From positions 34,737 to 98,736 of the forward strand of contig NZ_LZIS01000027.1 of assembly GCF_001667015.1 (NCBI RefSeq): DNA of 64,000 bases, given 5' to 3'. Source of the DNA: Mycobacterium sp. E3198 (GTDB lineage: Bacteria; Actinomycetota; Actinomycetes; Mycobacteriales; Mycobacteriaceae). Positions 26,758-38,792 of this stretch are shown one piece after another. The notes below the pieces were generated by a model. It was given only the letters and a program-made list of their open reading frames with translations, did no database searches and was not told the DNA's origin. Position 1 is the stretch's first letter, and the number at the start of each line of letters is the position of its first letter. The position numbers and the translations under genes are program-made.

Positions 26758-27044
26758 TGCAGCCCCCGCACCAGCAGCACCACCGTGTCGGCGCCCGCGC
26801 GCCGGTCCTTCGCGATCTCCTCGTATTCGGGCGATTGCACGAACTCCCGAAACGCCGCCTCGTCGGGAAAGGACATCAGCACCACCTTCTCGCGGTCCCA
26901 CCGTCCCTCGACGACGTTCGGCGATTCGTCGGCGGCCAGCAGCGTTCCGGGGTGGCGACGGAAAACGTCCATGAACCTCGCCTGGTACCGGTCATAGGCT
27001 GCCCGGTCGGTGAATCTCAGCTGCGCGATCGCGTAGACGGTCAC
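26754..27044 (-). CDS. DUF1330-family protein
   Basis: A 96-aa protein with the ferredoxin-like DUF1330 pattern: [22 protein letters not shown] at the N-terminus, then [34 protein letters not shown]. The family is related to dimeric alpha/beta barrel proteins, and its role is unknown. It lies between thiL (9 bp upstream) and ung (GTGA overlap), so it is probably part of the same transcript. I do not recall it between these genes in H37Rv. Confidence 0.85.
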   Translation of the reverse strand: MTVYAIAQLRFTDRAAYDRYQARFMDVFRRHPGTLLAADESPNVVEGRWDREKVVLMSFPDEAAFREFVQSPEYEEIAKDRRAGADTVVLLVRGLQ

Positions 27045-27053
27045 CGCGTCACA

Positions 27054-28016
27054 CTAATACGACTGCCACCCGGCGTAACCGCTGTACTCCGCGCCGTCGA
27101 CGAGCACGCGGGCCGGCCCGGCGAGCACCGTGCCGACGACCCGCCACCCCGCCGGCGCCCGACCGGCGAAACAGGCCGCCAGGGCGTGGTCCTCGCCGCC
27201 CCCCAGCACCCACGCCAGCGGGTCGGCGGCAACGGCGGTCGCGGCCGCCGTCAGCGCGTCGCGGTCCGCGGCCAGCGCCGCGGTGGACACATCGATGCCC
27301 ACCCCCGACGCCTCGGCGACGTGCCGCAGGTCGGCGACGAGGCCGTCGGAGACGTCGATCATCGCCTGCGCCCCCGCCGCCGCGGCCGCCGCGCCCTGCC
27401 CGTAGGGCGGCTGCGGCACCAGGTGCCGGCGCCGCAGTTCGTCGAAACCACCAATCCCCTTGCCCCACAGCGCATATCCGGCCGCGGAGCGGCCCAATTC
27501 ACCGGTGACGGCGAGCACCGAACCGGCCTTTGCCCCCGACCGCAGCACCGGCGCGCGACCGCCGAGGTCACCCAACACGGTCACCGACAACACCCACTGC
27601 GGGCCGCCGACCAGGTCCCCGCCGACGATGCCGGCGCCGATCCGCGCCGCCTCGTCCCACATCCCGTCGACCAGCGCGTCCACCCGCGCGGCCGGCGTGT
27701 CGCCGGGCGCCGCGAAGCCGGCCACGAAGGCGGTGGGCCGCCCGCCCATCGCCTCGATGTCGGCGGCGTTCTGGGCGATCGCCTTGCGGCCGACGTCGTG
27801 CGGTGTCGACCAGTCCAGCCGAAAGTGCCGGTCCTGCACCAGCACATCGGTCGAAATCAGGGTGCGGCCGTCGCCGGCGGCCACCAGCGCCGCGTCGTCG
27901 CCGGGCCCCAGCAGCACCGCGCCGGGTTGCCGGCGGCCCCGCACCAACCGATCGATGACGGCGAATTCGCCGATCCGTTGCAGCGTCGGGGACTCTCCCG
28001 ATGTGTCGTCGCGCAC
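27054..28016 (-). CDS. thiL: Thiamine-monophosphate kinase
   Basis: A 320-aa enzyme that phosphorylates thiamine monophosphate to the active cofactor thiamine diphosphate. AIR-synthase-like fold markers are present: GPGDDAAL near residue 37, STDVLVQDRHF, the KAIAQNAADIEAMGG helix and GGDLVGG. The catalytic acidic residues sit in these loops. It reads from GTG 28016. thiL-ung is the same order as Rv2977c-Rv2976c. The gene is divergent from the DUF3515 gene across about 93 bp. Confidence 0.94.
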   Translation of the reverse strand: MRDDTSGESPTLQRIGEFAVIDRLVRGRRQPGAVLLGPGDDAALVAAGDGRTLISTDVLVQDRHFRLDWSTPHDVGRKAIAQNAADIEAMGGRPTAFVAGFAAPGDTPAARVDALVDGMWDEAARIGAGIVGGDLVGGPQWVLSVTVLGDLGGRAPVLRSGAKAGSVLAVTGELGRSAAGYALWGKGIGGFDELRRRHLVPQPPYGQGAAAAAAGAQAMIDVSDGLVADLRHVAEASGVGIDVSTAALAADRDALTAAATAVAADPLAWVLGGGEDHALAACFAGRAPAGWRVVGTVLAGPARVLVDGAEYSGYAGWQSY

Positions 28017-28109
28017 GCCACCTCCTCCGGCTCCTCGCGGCCGGTAAGTTGGATTCCTGCCCGCGCGAGCGGACCGCGCCAGTCTACGAGATCAGGAGGT
28101 GCGGGGGCG

Positions 28110-28670
28110 GTGGAGACCGAGCCCGATACCGACACGGGGCCCCCGCGCGCCCTACTGGCCGCCGCGGTCGCGCTGGCGGTCGTCGCGATCGGCGTGATCC
28201 TGGCCATCGCGGCGACCCGCCAGGCGCCGCCGCCACCAGTTGGCGTCCCCGCCGCCCCGGCGCCGCACGCGTCCGACGGCGCGTGCCGCTCACTGGCCGG
28301 CGCGCTGCCGCAGCGGCTCGGGGACTATCAGCGCGCCACGCTGGTGCAGCCGGCCCCCGAGGGCGCGGCGGCCTGGCGCGCCGGGTCCGGCGGCGAGCCG
28401 GTGGTGTTGCGCTGCGGGCTGGACCGACCGGCCGAGTTCGTGGTGGGGTCTCCGATCCAGATCGTCGACCGGGTGCAGTGGTTCGAGGTTCCGGCCGGTC
28501 GGCAATCCGCCGGCGACGCCGGCAGGTCCACCTGGTACGCGGTCGACCGGCCCGTGTATGTGGCCCTCACGCTGCCGTCGGGATCGGGGCCGACGCCCAT
28601 CCAGCAGCTCTCCGACGTGATCGACCACACCATGGGAGCCGTGCCGATCAACCCCGCGCCCGCTGGTTAA
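28110..28670 (+). CDS. DUF3515 membrane-anchored protein
   Basis: A 186-aa protein with a short cytosolic N-terminus, one transmembrane segment (about 13-37, [21 protein letters not shown]) and an extracytoplasmic domain with a cysteine pair (GACRSLAG and VLRCGLD). The DUF3515 family is actinobacterial and uncharacterised. GTG 28110 is chosen because AGGAGG (28094-28099) lies 10 nt upstream. It corresponds to Rv2980. The stop shares the palindrome TTAA with the stop of convergent ddl. Confidence 0.86.
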   Translation: METEPDTDTGPPRALLAAAVALAVVAIGVILAIAATRQAPPPPVGVPAAPAPHASDGACRSLAGALPQRLGDYQRATLVQPAPEGAAAWRAGSGGEPVVLRCGLDRPAEFVVGSPIQIVDRVQWFEVPAGRQSAGDAGRSTWYAVDRPVYVALTLPSGSGPTPIQQLSDVIDHTMGAVPINPAPAG

Positions 28671-29776
28671 CGCAAGCCGACGCCGCGGGCCAACGCCGTC
28701 TGCACCATGGTCGCCAGCAGCGTGGGGTAGTCGACGCCGCTGGCCGCCCACATCCTCGGGTACATCGAGATGGTGGTGAATCCCGGCATCGTGTTGATCT
28801 CGTTGATGATCGGGCCGTCCTCGGTCAGGAAGAAGTCCACCCGGGCCAGGCCCTGGCAATCGATGGCCTTGAACGCCCGAATCGCCAACTGGCGCACCTC
28901 ATCTGCCACGTCGTCGTCGACCTTCGCGGGCACGTCGAGTTCGGCCGCGTCGTCGAGGTACTTCGTCGCGAAGTCGTAGAAGGAATCCTCGCGCCCCCGC
29001 ACGCCGACGACCCGGATCTCGCCCAGCGTGCTGGCTTCGACTGTGCCGTCCGGCATTTCAAGGACCCCGCACTCCAACTCGCGACCGGTGATCGCCGCCT
29101 CGACGATCACCTTCGGATCGTGCCGCCGCGCATCGGCCACCGCCGCGGCCAGCTCGTCCCAGGTCGAGACCCGGCTGACCCCGATCGAGGAACCGCCCCG
29201 CGCAGGTTTGACGAACACGGGCAGACCGAGCCGCTCGCGCTCCTCGAGGTCCAGGGCCGACCGCGGCGCGCGCAGCACCGCGTGGGGACCGACCGGAAGT
29301 CCTTCGGCGACAAGGAGCTTCTTGGTGAACTCCTTGTCCATGCCCGCGGCGCTGGCCAGCACGCCGGCGCCGACGTACGGCACCCCGGCGAGTTCGAGCA
29401 GCCCCTGGATGGTGCCGTCCTCGCCGTAGGGGCCGTGCAGCACCGGGAACACCACGTCGACCGACGCCAGCACGTCGCTCGCGCCGGGCCGCAGCGACAC
29501 CAGCTGACCGCCGCGCCGCGGGTCGGCCGGCAGGGCCAGCTCGGTGCCAGATTCGGCGGTCACCTCGGGCAGCCGCCGGTCGCTGATCGCCAACGCGTCC
29601 GGGTCCCCGTCGGTGAGCACCCACGAGCCCTCCGGGGTGATGCCGACCGCGACCACCTCGAAACGCTGCGGATCGAGATTGCGCAGGATGCTGCCCGCCG
29701 ACACGCAGGAGATGGCGTGCTCGCTGCTGCGCCCGCCGAAGACGACGGCGACGCGCACGCGCTCGCTGGCACTCAC
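28667..29776 (-). CDS. ddlA: D-alanine--D-alanine ligase
   Basis: A 369-aa ATP-grasp ligase that makes D-Ala-D-Ala for peptidoglycan; it is the cytosolic target of D-cycloserine in mycobacteria. Visible markers: [12 protein letters not shown] at the N-terminus, [24 protein letters not shown] in the ATP-grasp domain, and the Mg-binding [11 protein letters not shown] at the C-terminal part. The length agrees with Rv2981c. gpsA is 65 bp upstream in the same direction, as in M. tuberculosis. The GTG start follows GAAGG. Confidence 0.96.
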   Translation of the reverse strand: MSASERVRVAVVFGGRSSEHAISCVSAGSILRNLDPQRFEVVAVGITPEGSWVLTDGDPDALAISDRRLPEVTAESGTELALPADPRRGGQLVSLRPGASDVLASVDVVFPVLHGPYGEDGTIQGLLELAGVPYVGAGVLASAAGMDKEFTKKLLVAEGLPVGPHAVLRAPRSALDLEERERLGLPVFVKPARGGSSIGVSRVSTWDELAAAVADARRHDPKVIVEAAITGRELECGVLEMPDGTVEASTLGEIRVVGVRGREDSFYDFATKYLDDAAELDVPAKVDDDVADEVRQLAIRAFKAIDCQGLARVDFFLTEDGPIINEINTMPGFTTISMYPRMWAASGVDYPTLLATMVQTALARGVGLR

Positions 29777-29841
29777 AACCTTCAGAGGCTACCGGGTGAG
29801 CGGCCCCGGGGTCGGGCGGCGGGCCGCTACCTGGGGTTTCG

Positions 29842-31605
<1,764 letters not shown>

Positions 31606-31675
31606 TCTGTCCGGGCGGTGAACTGCGCGCCAACGGCCGATGGATGTCCGTCGGGCGCTAGCAGCACCAGCGGGA

Positions 31676-33871
31676 ATGAGCAATGATCGCAGGGTGACCG
31701 AAACCGAAGCCGAGGCGCGCCTCGAGGAATCCGCGTGGCAAGCCGACGACTCGACCGTCGGCGCACCGCCCGCCGCGACCCAGGCCGCGATCGATGACGC
31801 GCTGCCGGAGGACCGTTACCTCAATCGGGAGCTGAGCTGGCTGGACTTCAACGCGCGTGTGCTCGCGTTGGCGGACGACAACTCCCTGCCGCTACTGGAG
31901 CGGGCGAAGTTCTTGGCAATCTTTGCTTCCAATCTCGACGAGTTCTACATGGTTCGGGTGGCCGGCCTCAAGCGCCGCGACGAGATGGGGCTGTCCGTCC
32001 GCTCGGCCGATGGCCTGACGCCGCGCGAGCAGCTGGCCCTCATCGGCGAGCACACGCAACGGATCGCGACCCGGCACGCGCGCGTGTTCCTCGATTCGGT
32101 GGAGCCGGCGCTGGCCGCCGAAGGCATCCACATCGTCACGTGGGCCGATCTGGATCCGGCGGAGCGCGACCAACTGTCGACGTACTTCAACGAGCAGGTC
32201 TTCCCGGTGCTGACCCCGTTGGCCGTCGACCCCGCCCACCCCTTCCCCTTCGTCAGTGGGTTGAGTTTGAACCTGGCGGTCATGGTGCGCCAGCCCGAGG
32301 ACGGCGGCCAGCACTTCGCCCGCGTCAAGGTGCCCAACAACGTCGATCGCTTCGTCGAACTCGAGACCCGCGGCGACGCGGACGGCGGCGCCGAAGGGCC
32401 CGCAATAATCCGCTACCTGCCAATGGAAGAGCTGATCGCCGCCTTCTTGCCGGTGCTCTTCCCGGGCATGGAGATCGTGCAGCATCACGCGTTCCGCATC
32501 ACCCGCAACGCCGACTACGAGGTCGAAGAGGACCGCGACGAGGACCTGCTGCAAGCGCTGGAGCGGGAGCTGGCGCGCCGCCGGTTCGGTTCGCCGGTCC
32601 GGCTCGAGATCGCCGACGACATGACCGAGAGCATGCTCGAGTTGTTGCTGCGCGAGCTCGACGTGAATCCCGGTGACGTCATCGAGGTGCCCGGGCTGCT
32701 CGACCTGTCGTCGTTGTGGCAGGTGTACGGGCTGGACCGGCCCGCGCTCAAAGATCCGGCGTTCGTTCCCGCCACCAGCCCCGCCTTCGCCGACCGCGAG
32801 ACGCCGCGGAGCATTTTTGCGACGCTGCGCGAAGGCGATGTGCTGCTTCATCATCCGTACGAGTCGTTTTCCACCAGCGTGCAGCGATTCATCGAGCAGG
32901 CGGCCGCCGATCCCAACGTGCTGGCCATCAAGCAGACGCTGTACCGCACCTCCGGTGACTCGCCGATCGTTCGTGCGCTCATCAACGCCGCCGAGGCCGG
33001 CAAGCAGGTGGTGGCGATGGTGGAGATCAAGGCGCGCTTTGACGAGCAGGCCAACATCCGCTGGGCGCGCGAGCTGGAGCAGGCGGGCGTGCACGTGGTC
33101 TACGGATACGTCGGACTCAAGACGCACTGCAAGACATGCCTGGTGGTGCGCCGCGAGGGCTCGACGATCCGGCGGTACTGCCACATCGGGACCGGCAACT
33201 ACAACGGCAAGACGGCGCGGCTCTACGAGGATGTCGGTCTGCTCACGGCCTCCCCGGAAATCGGGGCCGACCTGACGGACCTGTTCAATTCGCTCACCGG
33301 GTATTCGCGCAAGGTGTCCTACCGCAACCTGCTGGTGGCCCCGCACAGCATCCGCACCGGCATCATCGAGCGCGTCGAGCGCGAGATCGCCGCCCACCGC
33401 GAAAGCGGCGGCGGACGGATCCGGATGAAGATGAACGCTCTGGTCGACGAGCAGGTCATCGACGCGCTGTATCGCGCCTCCCGCGCCGGCGTGCGGGTGG
33501 AGATCGTGGTGCGCGGCATCTGCGCGCTGCGCCCGGGCGCGGAAGGGTTTTCGGAGAACATCTCGGTCCGGTCGATCCTCGGCCGGTTCCTGGAGCACTC
33601 GCGGATCATGCATTTCGGCCGCATCAACGAGTTCTGGATCGGCAGCGCCGACATGATGCACCGCAACCTCGACCGACGCGTCGAGGCGCTGGTTCAGGTC
33701 AAGGATCCCAGGCTCACCGCATACCTGGACGACTTGTTCGAGTCCGCGCTGAATCCGTCCACCCGGTGCTGGGAGCTCGGCGCCGACGGGCAGTGGATCG
33801 CCTCGCCGCGCGACGGTCACACCGTGCGCGACCATCAGGAATCGCTCATGGAGCTGCACCGGAGCGCCTGA
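31676..33871 (+). CDS. ppk1: Polyphosphate kinase 1
   Basis: A 731-aa enzyme that polymerises ATP gamma-phosphate into inorganic polyphosphate, a stress and persistence factor. The N-terminal [20 protein letters not shown] and [17 protein letters not shown], the central [14 protein letters not shown], and the PLD-like catalytic motif [14 protein letters not shown] with conserved histidine are present. ATG 31676 is preferred over an upstream start because the protein then begins MSNDRRVTE, like the M. tuberculosis protein. mutT1 follows after 72 bp. Confidence 0.95.
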   Translation: MSNDRRVTETEAEARLEESAWQADDSTVGAPPAATQAAIDDALPEDRYLNRELSWLDFNARVLALADDNSLPLLERAKFLAIFASNLDEFYMVRVAGLKRRDEMGLSVRSADGLTPREQLALIGEHTQRIATRHARVFLDSVEPALAAEGIHIVTWADLDPAERDQLSTYFNEQVFPVLTPLAVDPAHPFPFVSGLSLNLAVMVRQPEDGGQHFARVKVPNNVDRFVELETRGDADGGAEGPAIIRYLPMEELIAAFLPVLFPGMEIVQHHAFRITRNADYEVEEDRDEDLLQALERELARRRFGSPVRLEIADDMTESMLELLLRELDVNPGDVIEVPGLLDLSSLWQVYGLDRPALKDPAFVPATSPAFADRETPRSIFATLREGDVLLHHPYESFSTSVQRFIEQAAADPNVLAIKQTLYRTSGDSPIVRALINAAEAGKQVVAMVEIKARFDEQANIRWARELEQAGVHVVYGYVGLKTHCKTCLVVRREGSTIRRYCHIGTGNYNGKTARLYEDVGLLTASPEIGADLTDLFNSLTGYSRKVSYRNLLVAPHSIRTGIIERVEREIAAHRESGGGRIRMKMNALVDEQVIDALYRASRAGVRVEIVVRGICALRPGAEGFSENISVRSILGRFLEHSRIMHFGRINEFWIGSADMMHRNLDRRVEALVQVKDPRLTAYLDDLFESALNPSTRCWELGADGQWIASPRDGHTVRDHQESLMELHRSA

Positions 33872-33943
33872 AGACATGTGGTAGCTTTCCTGGTCGCACG
33901 CACGGCCGTGCGCACCTCGCCGAATTGACCTGCAGGAGTTGAG

Positions 33944-34885
33944 TTGCCAACCCAGAACTCGTCCGCCAATCGGCGCTCGGGGAGTCGGGTCGTCTACGCC
34001 GCGGGCGCTGTGCTGTGGCGACCCGCGGATTCCGGCAACCCGGGCCTCGACGTCGCGCTCATCCATCGCCCCCGATACGACGACTGGTCGCTGCCCAAGG
34101 GCAAGGTGGATCCCGGCGAGACGGCGCCCGTGGCGGCCGTGCGCGAGGTGCTCGAGGAGACCGGTCACGGCGCCATCCTCGGCCGGCGGCTTGACGTGGT
34201 GAGCTACCCGATCGAGCAGGGCGTCAAGAAGGTCCACTACTGGGCGGCACGCAGCACCGGCGGCGAATTCACGCCGGGCAGCGAGGTCGACCAACTGATC
34301 TGGTTGCCGATCGCCGAAGCCAAGGACAGACTCACCTACCCGCACGACCGAAAGATGCTGCGCCACTTCGCGAAACAGCCCGCCGAAACGCAAACGGTGC
34401 TGGTGGTCCGGCACGGCACCGCCGGCAGAAAGTCGCGCTTTTCCGGCGACGACACCAAACGACCGCTGGATAAGCGGGGACGCGCCCAGGCCGAAGCCCT
34501 GGTGCCGCAACTGCTCGCCTTCGGCGCCTCCGACGTGTACGCGGCCGACCGGCTCCGTTGTCACCAGACGGTCGCACCGCTCGCCGAAGAGCTCGGTGTG
34601 AGCGTGCACAACGAGCCCGCCCTCACCGAGGAGTCCTACGCCAAGAACCCCAAGCGCGCCCGGCACCGGATGCTGGACATCGCCAGACAGGGCGGCACCC
34701 CGGTGATTTGCACGCAGGGCAAGGTGATTCCGGACCTGATCGCCTGGTGGTGCGAACGCGACGGAGTCCGTGCCGATAAATCCCGCAACCACAAGGGCAG
34801 TACGTGGGTGCTGTCGCTAGCCGGCGGCCGGCTGGTATCGGCCGACCACATCGGCGGCGCACTGGCCGCTAACGTGCGCGCCTGA
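33944..34885 (+). CDS. mutT1: MutT1: Nudix hydrolase fused to histidine phosphatase domain
   Basis: A 313-aa two-domain sanitiser. The N-terminal Nudix box [22 protein letters not shown] (53-74) hydrolyses 8-oxo-(d)GTP and diadenosine polyphosphates; the C-terminal histidine-phosphatase domain opens with RHG (157-159). This fusion is the hallmark of mycobacterial MutT1 (Rv2985). TTG 33944 is supported by CAGGAG upstream. It lies after ppk1 and ends at a strong hairpin facing hupB. Confidence 0.95.
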   Translation: MPTQNSSANRRSGSRVVYAAGAVLWRPADSGNPGLDVALIHRPRYDDWSLPKGKVDPGETAPVAAVREVLEETGHGAILGRRLDVVSYPIEQGVKKVHYWAARSTGGEFTPGSEVDQLIWLPIAEAKDRLTYPHDRKMLRHFAKQPAETQTVLVVRHGTAGRKSRFSGDDTKRPLDKRGRAQAEALVPQLLAFGASDVYAADRLRCHQTVAPLAEELGVSVHNEPALTEESYAKNPKRARHRMLDIARQGGTPVICTQGKVIPDLIAWWCERDGVRADKSRNHKGSTWVLSLAGGRLVSADHIGGALAANVRA

Positions 34886-34887
34886 CA

Positions 34888-34936
34888 CGCGAATACCCTC
34901 CGGGTGGCGTTGCTGCCACCCCGAAGGGTATCCGCG
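34888..34936. terminator. Bidirectional hairpin between mutT1 and hupB
   Basis: CGCGAATACCC and GGGTGGC on the left pair with GCCACCC and GGGTATCCGCG on the right around a GTTGCT loop, a stem of about 19 mostly paired bases. It starts 2 bp after the mutT1 stop and ends 12 bp before the hupB stop, between convergent genes. No U-tract is present, which is common for mycobacterial terminators. Confidence 0.82.
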
Positions 34937-34948
34937 TATCGGAACTTC

Positions 34949-35569
34949 TTACCGGCGGCCGCGCCGCGCGGTGGCCTTCTTGGCCGGAGCCTTGCGCGCG
35001 GGAGCCTTGCTCGCGGCCTTCTTGGCCGGCGCCCTCTTGGCTGCGGCCTTCTTGGCGGGAGCCTTCTTCACCGCGGCCTTCTTGGCCGGAGCCTTCTTCA
35101 CCGCGGCCTTCTTGGCCGGAGCCTTCTTCACCGCGGCCTTCTTGGCCGGAGCCTTCTTGGCGGCCGCCTTCTTGGCCGGAGCCTTCTTGGCGGCAGCCTT
35201 CTTGGCCGGAGCCTTCTTAGCGGCGGCCTTCTTGACCGCGCCGCCTGCCACAACACCACGCTTCACTGCTGGTCCTTCCGACGGGAGGCGCTGCGCGCCA
35301 GACACAACCGCTTTGAATTGAGCACCGGGCCGGAACGCGGGAACCGATGTCGGCTTTACCTTTACCGTCTCGCCGGTACGCGGGTTGCGGGCCACGCGCG
35401 CCGCGCGCCGCCGCTGCTCGAACACACCGAAACCGGTAATGGTGACGCTGTCGCCCTTGTGCACCGCACGCACAATGGTGTCGACAACATTCTCGACGGC
35501 AGCGGTCGCCTGCCGACGGTCCGAGCCCAATTTCTGTGTGAGCACATCTATGAGCTCTGCTTTGTTCAT
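34949..35569 (-). CDS. hupB: HU-like nucleoid protein HupB with Lys/Ala-rich tail
   Basis: A 206-aa DNA-binding protein. The N-terminal HU fold (1-90) contains [22 protein letters not shown], the beta-arm region. Residues ~110-206 are an H1-like basic tail of [14 protein letters not shown] decapeptides, encoded by 30-bp repeats (about 35040-35235). It compacts DNA and is also described as an iron-dependent regulator and adhesin in mycobacteria. The start [10 protein letters not shown] follows GGAGGGTTTGG. The tail length varies between species and strains. Confidence 0.96.
   Translation of the reverse strand: MNKAELIDVLTQKLGSDRRQATAAVENVVDTIVRAVHKGDSVTITGFGVFEQRRRAARVARNPRTGETVKVKPTSVPAFRPGAQFKAVVSGAQRLPSEGPAVKRGVVAGGAVKKAAAKKAPAKKAAAKKAPAKKAAAKKAPAKKAAVKKAPAKKAAVKKAPAKKAAVKKAPAKKAAAKRAPAKKAASKAPARKAPAKKATARRGRR
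35040..35235 (-). repeat. 30-bp coding repeats of the HupB tail
   Basis: Six or so near-identical 30-bp units encoding [11 protein letters not shown]. The most uniform copies lie at 35055-35150. They are in frame and inside hupB, so copy-number change would alter only tail length. Confidence 0.85.
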
Positions 35570-35784
35570 CCAAACCCTCCGAAGCTAGTGGTCCTCGTTT
35601 TGGGAACCGACTAGTGGACACGGTAAACCCTCACCCAGCAAATTTCCAAGAGCCACGCGCAATTTCGCAGACCGAACGACGGAACTTTTCGCAATCCGGT
35701 TGCCGCCCTTGACCGGTGGCGGGACACCGAAATCGGCGGGGTTTACTTAGCCGACCGAGAAGAAAATCGGTCCCGATCGACCGT
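35570..35784. other. Intergenic region between hupB and leuD
   Basis: 215 bp with no gene. It must carry the hupB promoter. A short inverted repeat GACCGA-N8-TCGGTC (about 35753-35772) lies just after leuD and could be a weak terminator. Nothing else convincing is seen. Confidence 0.5.
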
Positions 35785-36381
35785 TCAGGAGGCGGGCGAA
35801 GTGTGCGGTTTCCACTGTGGGCGCGCCGCCTCGAAGGCCTCGATGTTGTCGAGTTTCCGCAGCGTAAGGGCTATATCATCGAGACCCTCGAGCAGTCGGT
35901 AGGCCGTATGGTCGTCAATCTTGAACGGCAGCACCGTCGTTCCGGCGGTGATATTTCGATCTTGAAGATTGGCAGTGATTTCCAAGCCCGGGTTGCCCTC
36001 GATGAGCTTCCAAAGGAGTTCCACGCCGTCGGCAGAAACTTCGGCGGCGAGCAGGCCCGCCTTGCCGGCGTTGCCCCGAAAAATGTCACCGAATCGAGAC
36101 GAGATGACGACCCGGAACCCGTAGTCCATGAGCGCCCACACCGCATGCTCGCGCGATGATCCGGTGCCGAAATCGGGTCCCGCGACCAGAACCGAGCCGC
36201 GGTCAAAGGGGCTGAGATTGAGCACGAATGAGGGATCGGAACGCCACGTGGCGAACAATCCATCCTCGAAACCGGTTCGGGTAACGCGTTTCAAAAACGC
36301 GGCTGGAATGATCTGATCGGTGTCGACATTGGACCGCCGCAGCGGCACGCCGATACCCGTGTGGGTGCGAAAGGCTTCCAT
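35785..36381 (-). CDS. leuD: 3-isopropylmalate dehydratase small subunit
   Basis: A 198-aa subunit that, with LeuC, isomerises 2- to 3-isopropylmalate in leucine synthesis. The swivelling-domain markers are [17 protein letters not shown] and [14 protein letters not shown] 36381 gives exactly the M. tuberculosis length; the extended reading through leuC is a shadow. It lies 20 bp downstream of leuC in one operon. Confidence 0.96.
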   Translation of the reverse strand: MEAFRTHTGIGVPLRRSNVDTDQIIPAAFLKRVTRTGFEDGLFATWRSDPSFVLNLSPFDRGSVLVAGPDFGTGSSREHAVWALMDYGFRVVISSRFGDIFRGNAGKAGLLAAEVSADGVELLWKLIEGNPGLEITANLQDRNITAGTTVLPFKIDDHTAYRLLEGLDDIALTLRKLDNIEAFEAARPQWKPHTSPAS

Positions 36382-36401
36382 TTCCGTCCTCGATTCGAAA
36401 G

Positions 36402-37835
36402 TCAGTTGGCGTGCAAGTCGGCCGGCGCGGACAGCCTGCCCCGCACCGCTGTTGCGGCGGCGACGGCCGGCGACACCAGATGCGTGCGCCCGCCTTTGCC
36501 CTGCCGCCCTTCGAAGTTGCGGTTGGACGTCGCGGCGCACCGCTCCCCCGGCGACAGCTGATCGGGGTTCATGCCCAGGCACATCGAGCATCCCGCCTGG
36601 CGCCATTCGGCGCCGGCGGCGGTGAAGATCTCGCCCAGCCCTTCCGCCTCCGCCTGCGCGCGCACCCGCATGGAGCCCGGCACGACCAGCATGCGCACCC
36701 CCGGGGCGACCGTGCGCCCGCGCAACACGTCGGCCACCGCGCGCAGGTCTTCGATACGACCATTGGTACAAGAGCCGACGAACACGGCGTCGACGCCGAT
36801 GTCGCGCATCGGCGTCCCGGGCCGAAGGTCCATGTACGCCAAGGCTTTCTCGGCGGCCTGTCGCTCGCCGTCGTCACCGATCAACTCGGGGTCGGGCACG
36901 GCCGCGGCCAGGGGCACCCCCTGGCCGGGATTCGTCCCCCACGTCACGAACGGGCTCAGCGAGGCCGCGTCGAGATAGACCTCGGTGTCGAAGACGGCGC
37001 CGGGGTCGGTGCGCAGCCGCCGCCAGTACTCGAGGGCGGCATCCCATTGCGCGCCGGTGGGCGCGTGCGGGCGCCCGCGCAGGAATTCGTAGGTCGTCTC
37101 GTCCGGCGCCACCATGCCCGCCCGGGCCCCGGCCTCGATGCTCATGTTGCAGACCGTCATCCGGCCTTCCATGGACAGCGATTCGATGGCGCTGCCCCGG
37201 TATTCGATGACGTGACCCTGCCCACCGCCGGTGCCGATCTTCGCGATCAGCGCGAGGATGATGTCCTTGGCGGTCACGCCGGCGGGCAGCGTGCCGTCGA
37301 CATTGACCGCCATCGTCTTGAAGGGACGCAACGGCAGGGTCTGGGTGGCCAGCACGTGCTCGACCTCCGAGGTGCCAATCCCCATGGCCAGCGCGCCGAA
37401 TGCGCCGTGCGTGGACGTGTGACTATCGCCACAGACGATCGTCATGCCCGGCTGCGTGAGGCCCAACTGCGGACCGACGACATGCACGATGCCCTGCTCG
37501 ATGTCGCCCATCGGGTAGAGCTCGACGCCGAATTCGGCGCAGTTGCGGCGCAACGTCTCGACCTGTGTGCGCGAGACGGGGTCGGCGATCGGCTTGTCGA
37601 TGTCGACCGTGGGCACGTTGTGGTCCTCGGTGGCCAGCGTCAGGTCGGGGCGTCGCACTCCCCGGCCGGCCAGACGGAGCCCGTCGAAGGCCTGCGGGCT
37701 GGTGACCTCGTGCACCAGATGCAGATCGATGTAGATCAGGTCGGGGGCATCTGCCTGTTCGGCTTCGCCGCCTGGAACCACAACGTGGTCGTCCCAGACC
37801 TTTTCGGCCAGGGTGCGCGGTTTGTCGGATCCCAT
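36402..37835 (-). CDS. leuC: 3-isopropylmalate dehydratase large subunit
   Basis: A 477-aa aconitase-family subunit that carries the [4Fe-4S] cluster. Cluster ligands are seen in GSCTNGR and in [43 protein letters not shown] is the family signature. The start [19 protein letters not shown] (ATG 37835) is chosen by homology. Its promoter region holds two GTATCTC/TATGAGAC inverted repeats shared with the divergent IclR gene, the likely leucine-responsive control. Confidence 0.96.
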   Translation of the reverse strand: MGSDKPRTLAEKVWDDHVVVPGGEAEQADAPDLIYIDLHLVHEVTSPQAFDGLRLAGRGVRRPDLTLATEDHNVPTVDIDKPIADPVSRTQVETLRRNCAEFGVELYPMGDIEQGIVHVVGPQLGLTQPGMTIVCGDSHTSTHGAFGALAMGIGTSEVEHVLATQTLPLRPFKTMAVNVDGTLPAGVTAKDIILALIAKIGTGGGQGHVIEYRGSAIESLSMEGRMTVCNMSIEAGARAGMVAPDETTYEFLRGRPHAPTGAQWDAALEYWRRLRTDPGAVFDTEVYLDAASLSPFVTWGTNPGQGVPLAAAVPDPELIGDDGERQAAEKALAYMDLRPGTPMRDIGVDAVFVGSCTNGRIEDLRAVADVLRGRTVAPGVRMLVVPGSMRVRAQAEAEGLGEIFTAAGAEWRQAGCSMCLGMNPDQLSPGERCAATSNRNFEGRQGKGGRTHLVSPAVAAATAVRGRLSAPADLHAN

Positions 37836-37865
37836 CTCGAATTCGCCTTCGTTCGGTCTTTCGCG

Positions 37866-37905
37866 GTATCTCAGAATATGAGACGCTAGTATCTCCTTAT
37901 GAGAC
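37866..37905. promoter_or_regulatory. Tandem operators in the leuC-IclR divergent promoter
   Basis: GTATCTC-AGAA-TATGAGAC (37867-37884) and GTATCTC-CT-TATGAGAC (37890-37905) are two copies of the same inverted repeat. The second covers the ATG of the IclR gene. TAGTAT at 37887-37892 is 7 nt before that ATG, so its transcript should start at the ATG (leaderless). Repressor binding would block both promoters. In Corynebacterium the IclR protein LtbR represses leuCD from such a position; assignment here is by analogy. Confidence 0.72.
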
Positions 37906-38600
37906 AGCATAGCGGCATCGGCGTCCTGGACAAAGCGGTGGTCGTGCTGCACACGATCGCGGAATCCCCCTGTGGGTTGGCCGAACTGTGCGAGCGGACC
38001 GGGCTGCCGCGGGCCACCGCCTACCGGCTGGCCGCCGCCCTTGAGGTCCATCGGCTACTCGCGCGCGACGACGCGGGGCGCTGGGGGTTGGGCCCGGCGG
38101 TCACCGAACTGGCGGCCCGGGTCAACGACCCGCTGCTGGCCGCGAGCGCGGCCGTGCTGCCCGCGTTGCGCGAGAGGACCGGCGAGAGCATCCAGTTGTA
38201 TCGCCGCGAGGGCACCTCGCGGGTCTGCGTGGCCGCCCTGGAACCGGCTGCGGGTCTTCGCGATACGGTTCCGGTCGGTGCGCGGTTACCGATGACGGCG
38301 GGTTCCGGGGCCAAGGTCCTGCTCGCCTATGCCGACGCCGCCACGCAGAAAGCCGTATTGCCGGCGGCGAAATTCACCGACCGGACGCTGGCCGACGTGC
38401 GCCGGCGCGGCTGGGCGCAAAGCGTGGCCGAGCGCGAGCCCGGTGTGGCGAGCGTGTCGGCGCCGGTGCGCGACAACCGCGGTGTGGTCGTCGCGGCGAT
38501 CTCCGTGTCGGGACCCGTCGACCGGATCGGCCGGCGCCCCGGGGCCCGCTGGGCCGCCGATCTGCTGTCGGCCGCGGACGCGCTCACCCGCCGGCTCTAG
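37899..38600 (+). CDS. IclR-family regulator (LtbR-like)
   Basis: A 233-aa transcription factor. The N-terminal winged helix-turn-helix (about 8-65; [29 protein letters not shown]) is followed by an IclR effector domain (about 80-233). It is divergent from leuCD, as the Corynebacterium LtbR gene is, and corresponds to Rv2989. The transcript is probably leaderless (TAGTAT 7 nt upstream), and the start codon lies inside the second operator copy, suggesting autorepression. The effector is not evident, with leucine or a pathway intermediate most plausible. Confidence 0.88.
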   Translation: MRQHSGIGVLDKAVVVLHTIAESPCGLAELCERTGLPRATAYRLAAALEVHRLLARDDAGRWGLGPAVTELAARVNDPLLAASAAVLPALRERTGESIQLYRREGTSRVCVAALEPAAGLRDTVPVGARLPMTAGSGAKVLLAYADAATQKAVLPAAKFTDRTLADVRRRGWAQSVAEREPGVASVSAPVRDNRGVVVAAISVSGPVDRIGRRPGARWAADLLSAADALTRRL

Positions 38601-38610
38601 CGGCGCGCGC

Positions 38611-38664
38611 GAGTGTGCGTCCCGGGCGCCCACATCGCACAATCCCCGCCCTCAGCGCACACTC
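38611..38664. repeat. GAGTGTGCG/CGCACACTC inverted repeat
   Basis: Perfect 9-bp arms (38611-38619 and 38656-38664) around a 36-bp spacer, 10 bp after the IclR stop. The GAGTGTG...CACACTC arms resemble those in the repeats beside the PIG-L gene. Confidence 0.7.
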
Positions 38665-38671
38665 AAAGCCT

Positions 38672-38705
38672 CCAGTGCACACGCACCGGTTCACACGTGC
38701 ACTGG
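38672..38705. repeat. CCAGTGCAC/GTGCACTGG inverted repeat
   Basis: Perfect 9-bp arms with a 16-bp spacer that itself has ACGCACC and TTCACACGT elements. It is the second of three hairpins in the 192-bp gap before the PPOX-type gene. Confidence 0.7.
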
Positions 38706-38710
38706 CGGCG

Positions 38711-38763
38711 CCGAGCGTGTATCCAGGGCACCGAGTGTGCGTTCAGGGCGCCCTGCACGCACA
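38711..38763. repeat. Tandem 20-bp repeat and hairpin
   Basis: Two adjacent 20-bp units (38711-38730, 38731-38750; 15 of 20 identical), both starting CCGAG[C/T]GTGT/C and containing CAGGGC. The second unit forms a strong hairpin with the sequence behind it: GTGTGCG-TT-CAGGG-CG-CCCTG-CA-CGCACAC (38735-38763). Confidence 0.7.
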
Positions 38764-38792
38764 CCGAAAAGCAACCTGACACACTGACCGCC

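Noticed and set aside
31892..34792. A 966-codon open frame opposite ppk1 and mutT1
   Set aside because: Its composition (His/Arg/Gly/Leu-rich) and lack of motifs mark it as a shadow; the plus strand holds two well-defined genes.
35040..35235. Possible CRISPR-like array because of regular 30-bp units
   Set aside because: The units are contiguous and in frame within hupB and encode the Lys/Ala tail; there are no spacers.
35753..35772. Inverted repeat after leuD as a terminator
   Set aside because: Only 6-bp arms with an 8-base loop and no U-tract; kept as a weak possibility, not listed as a terminator.
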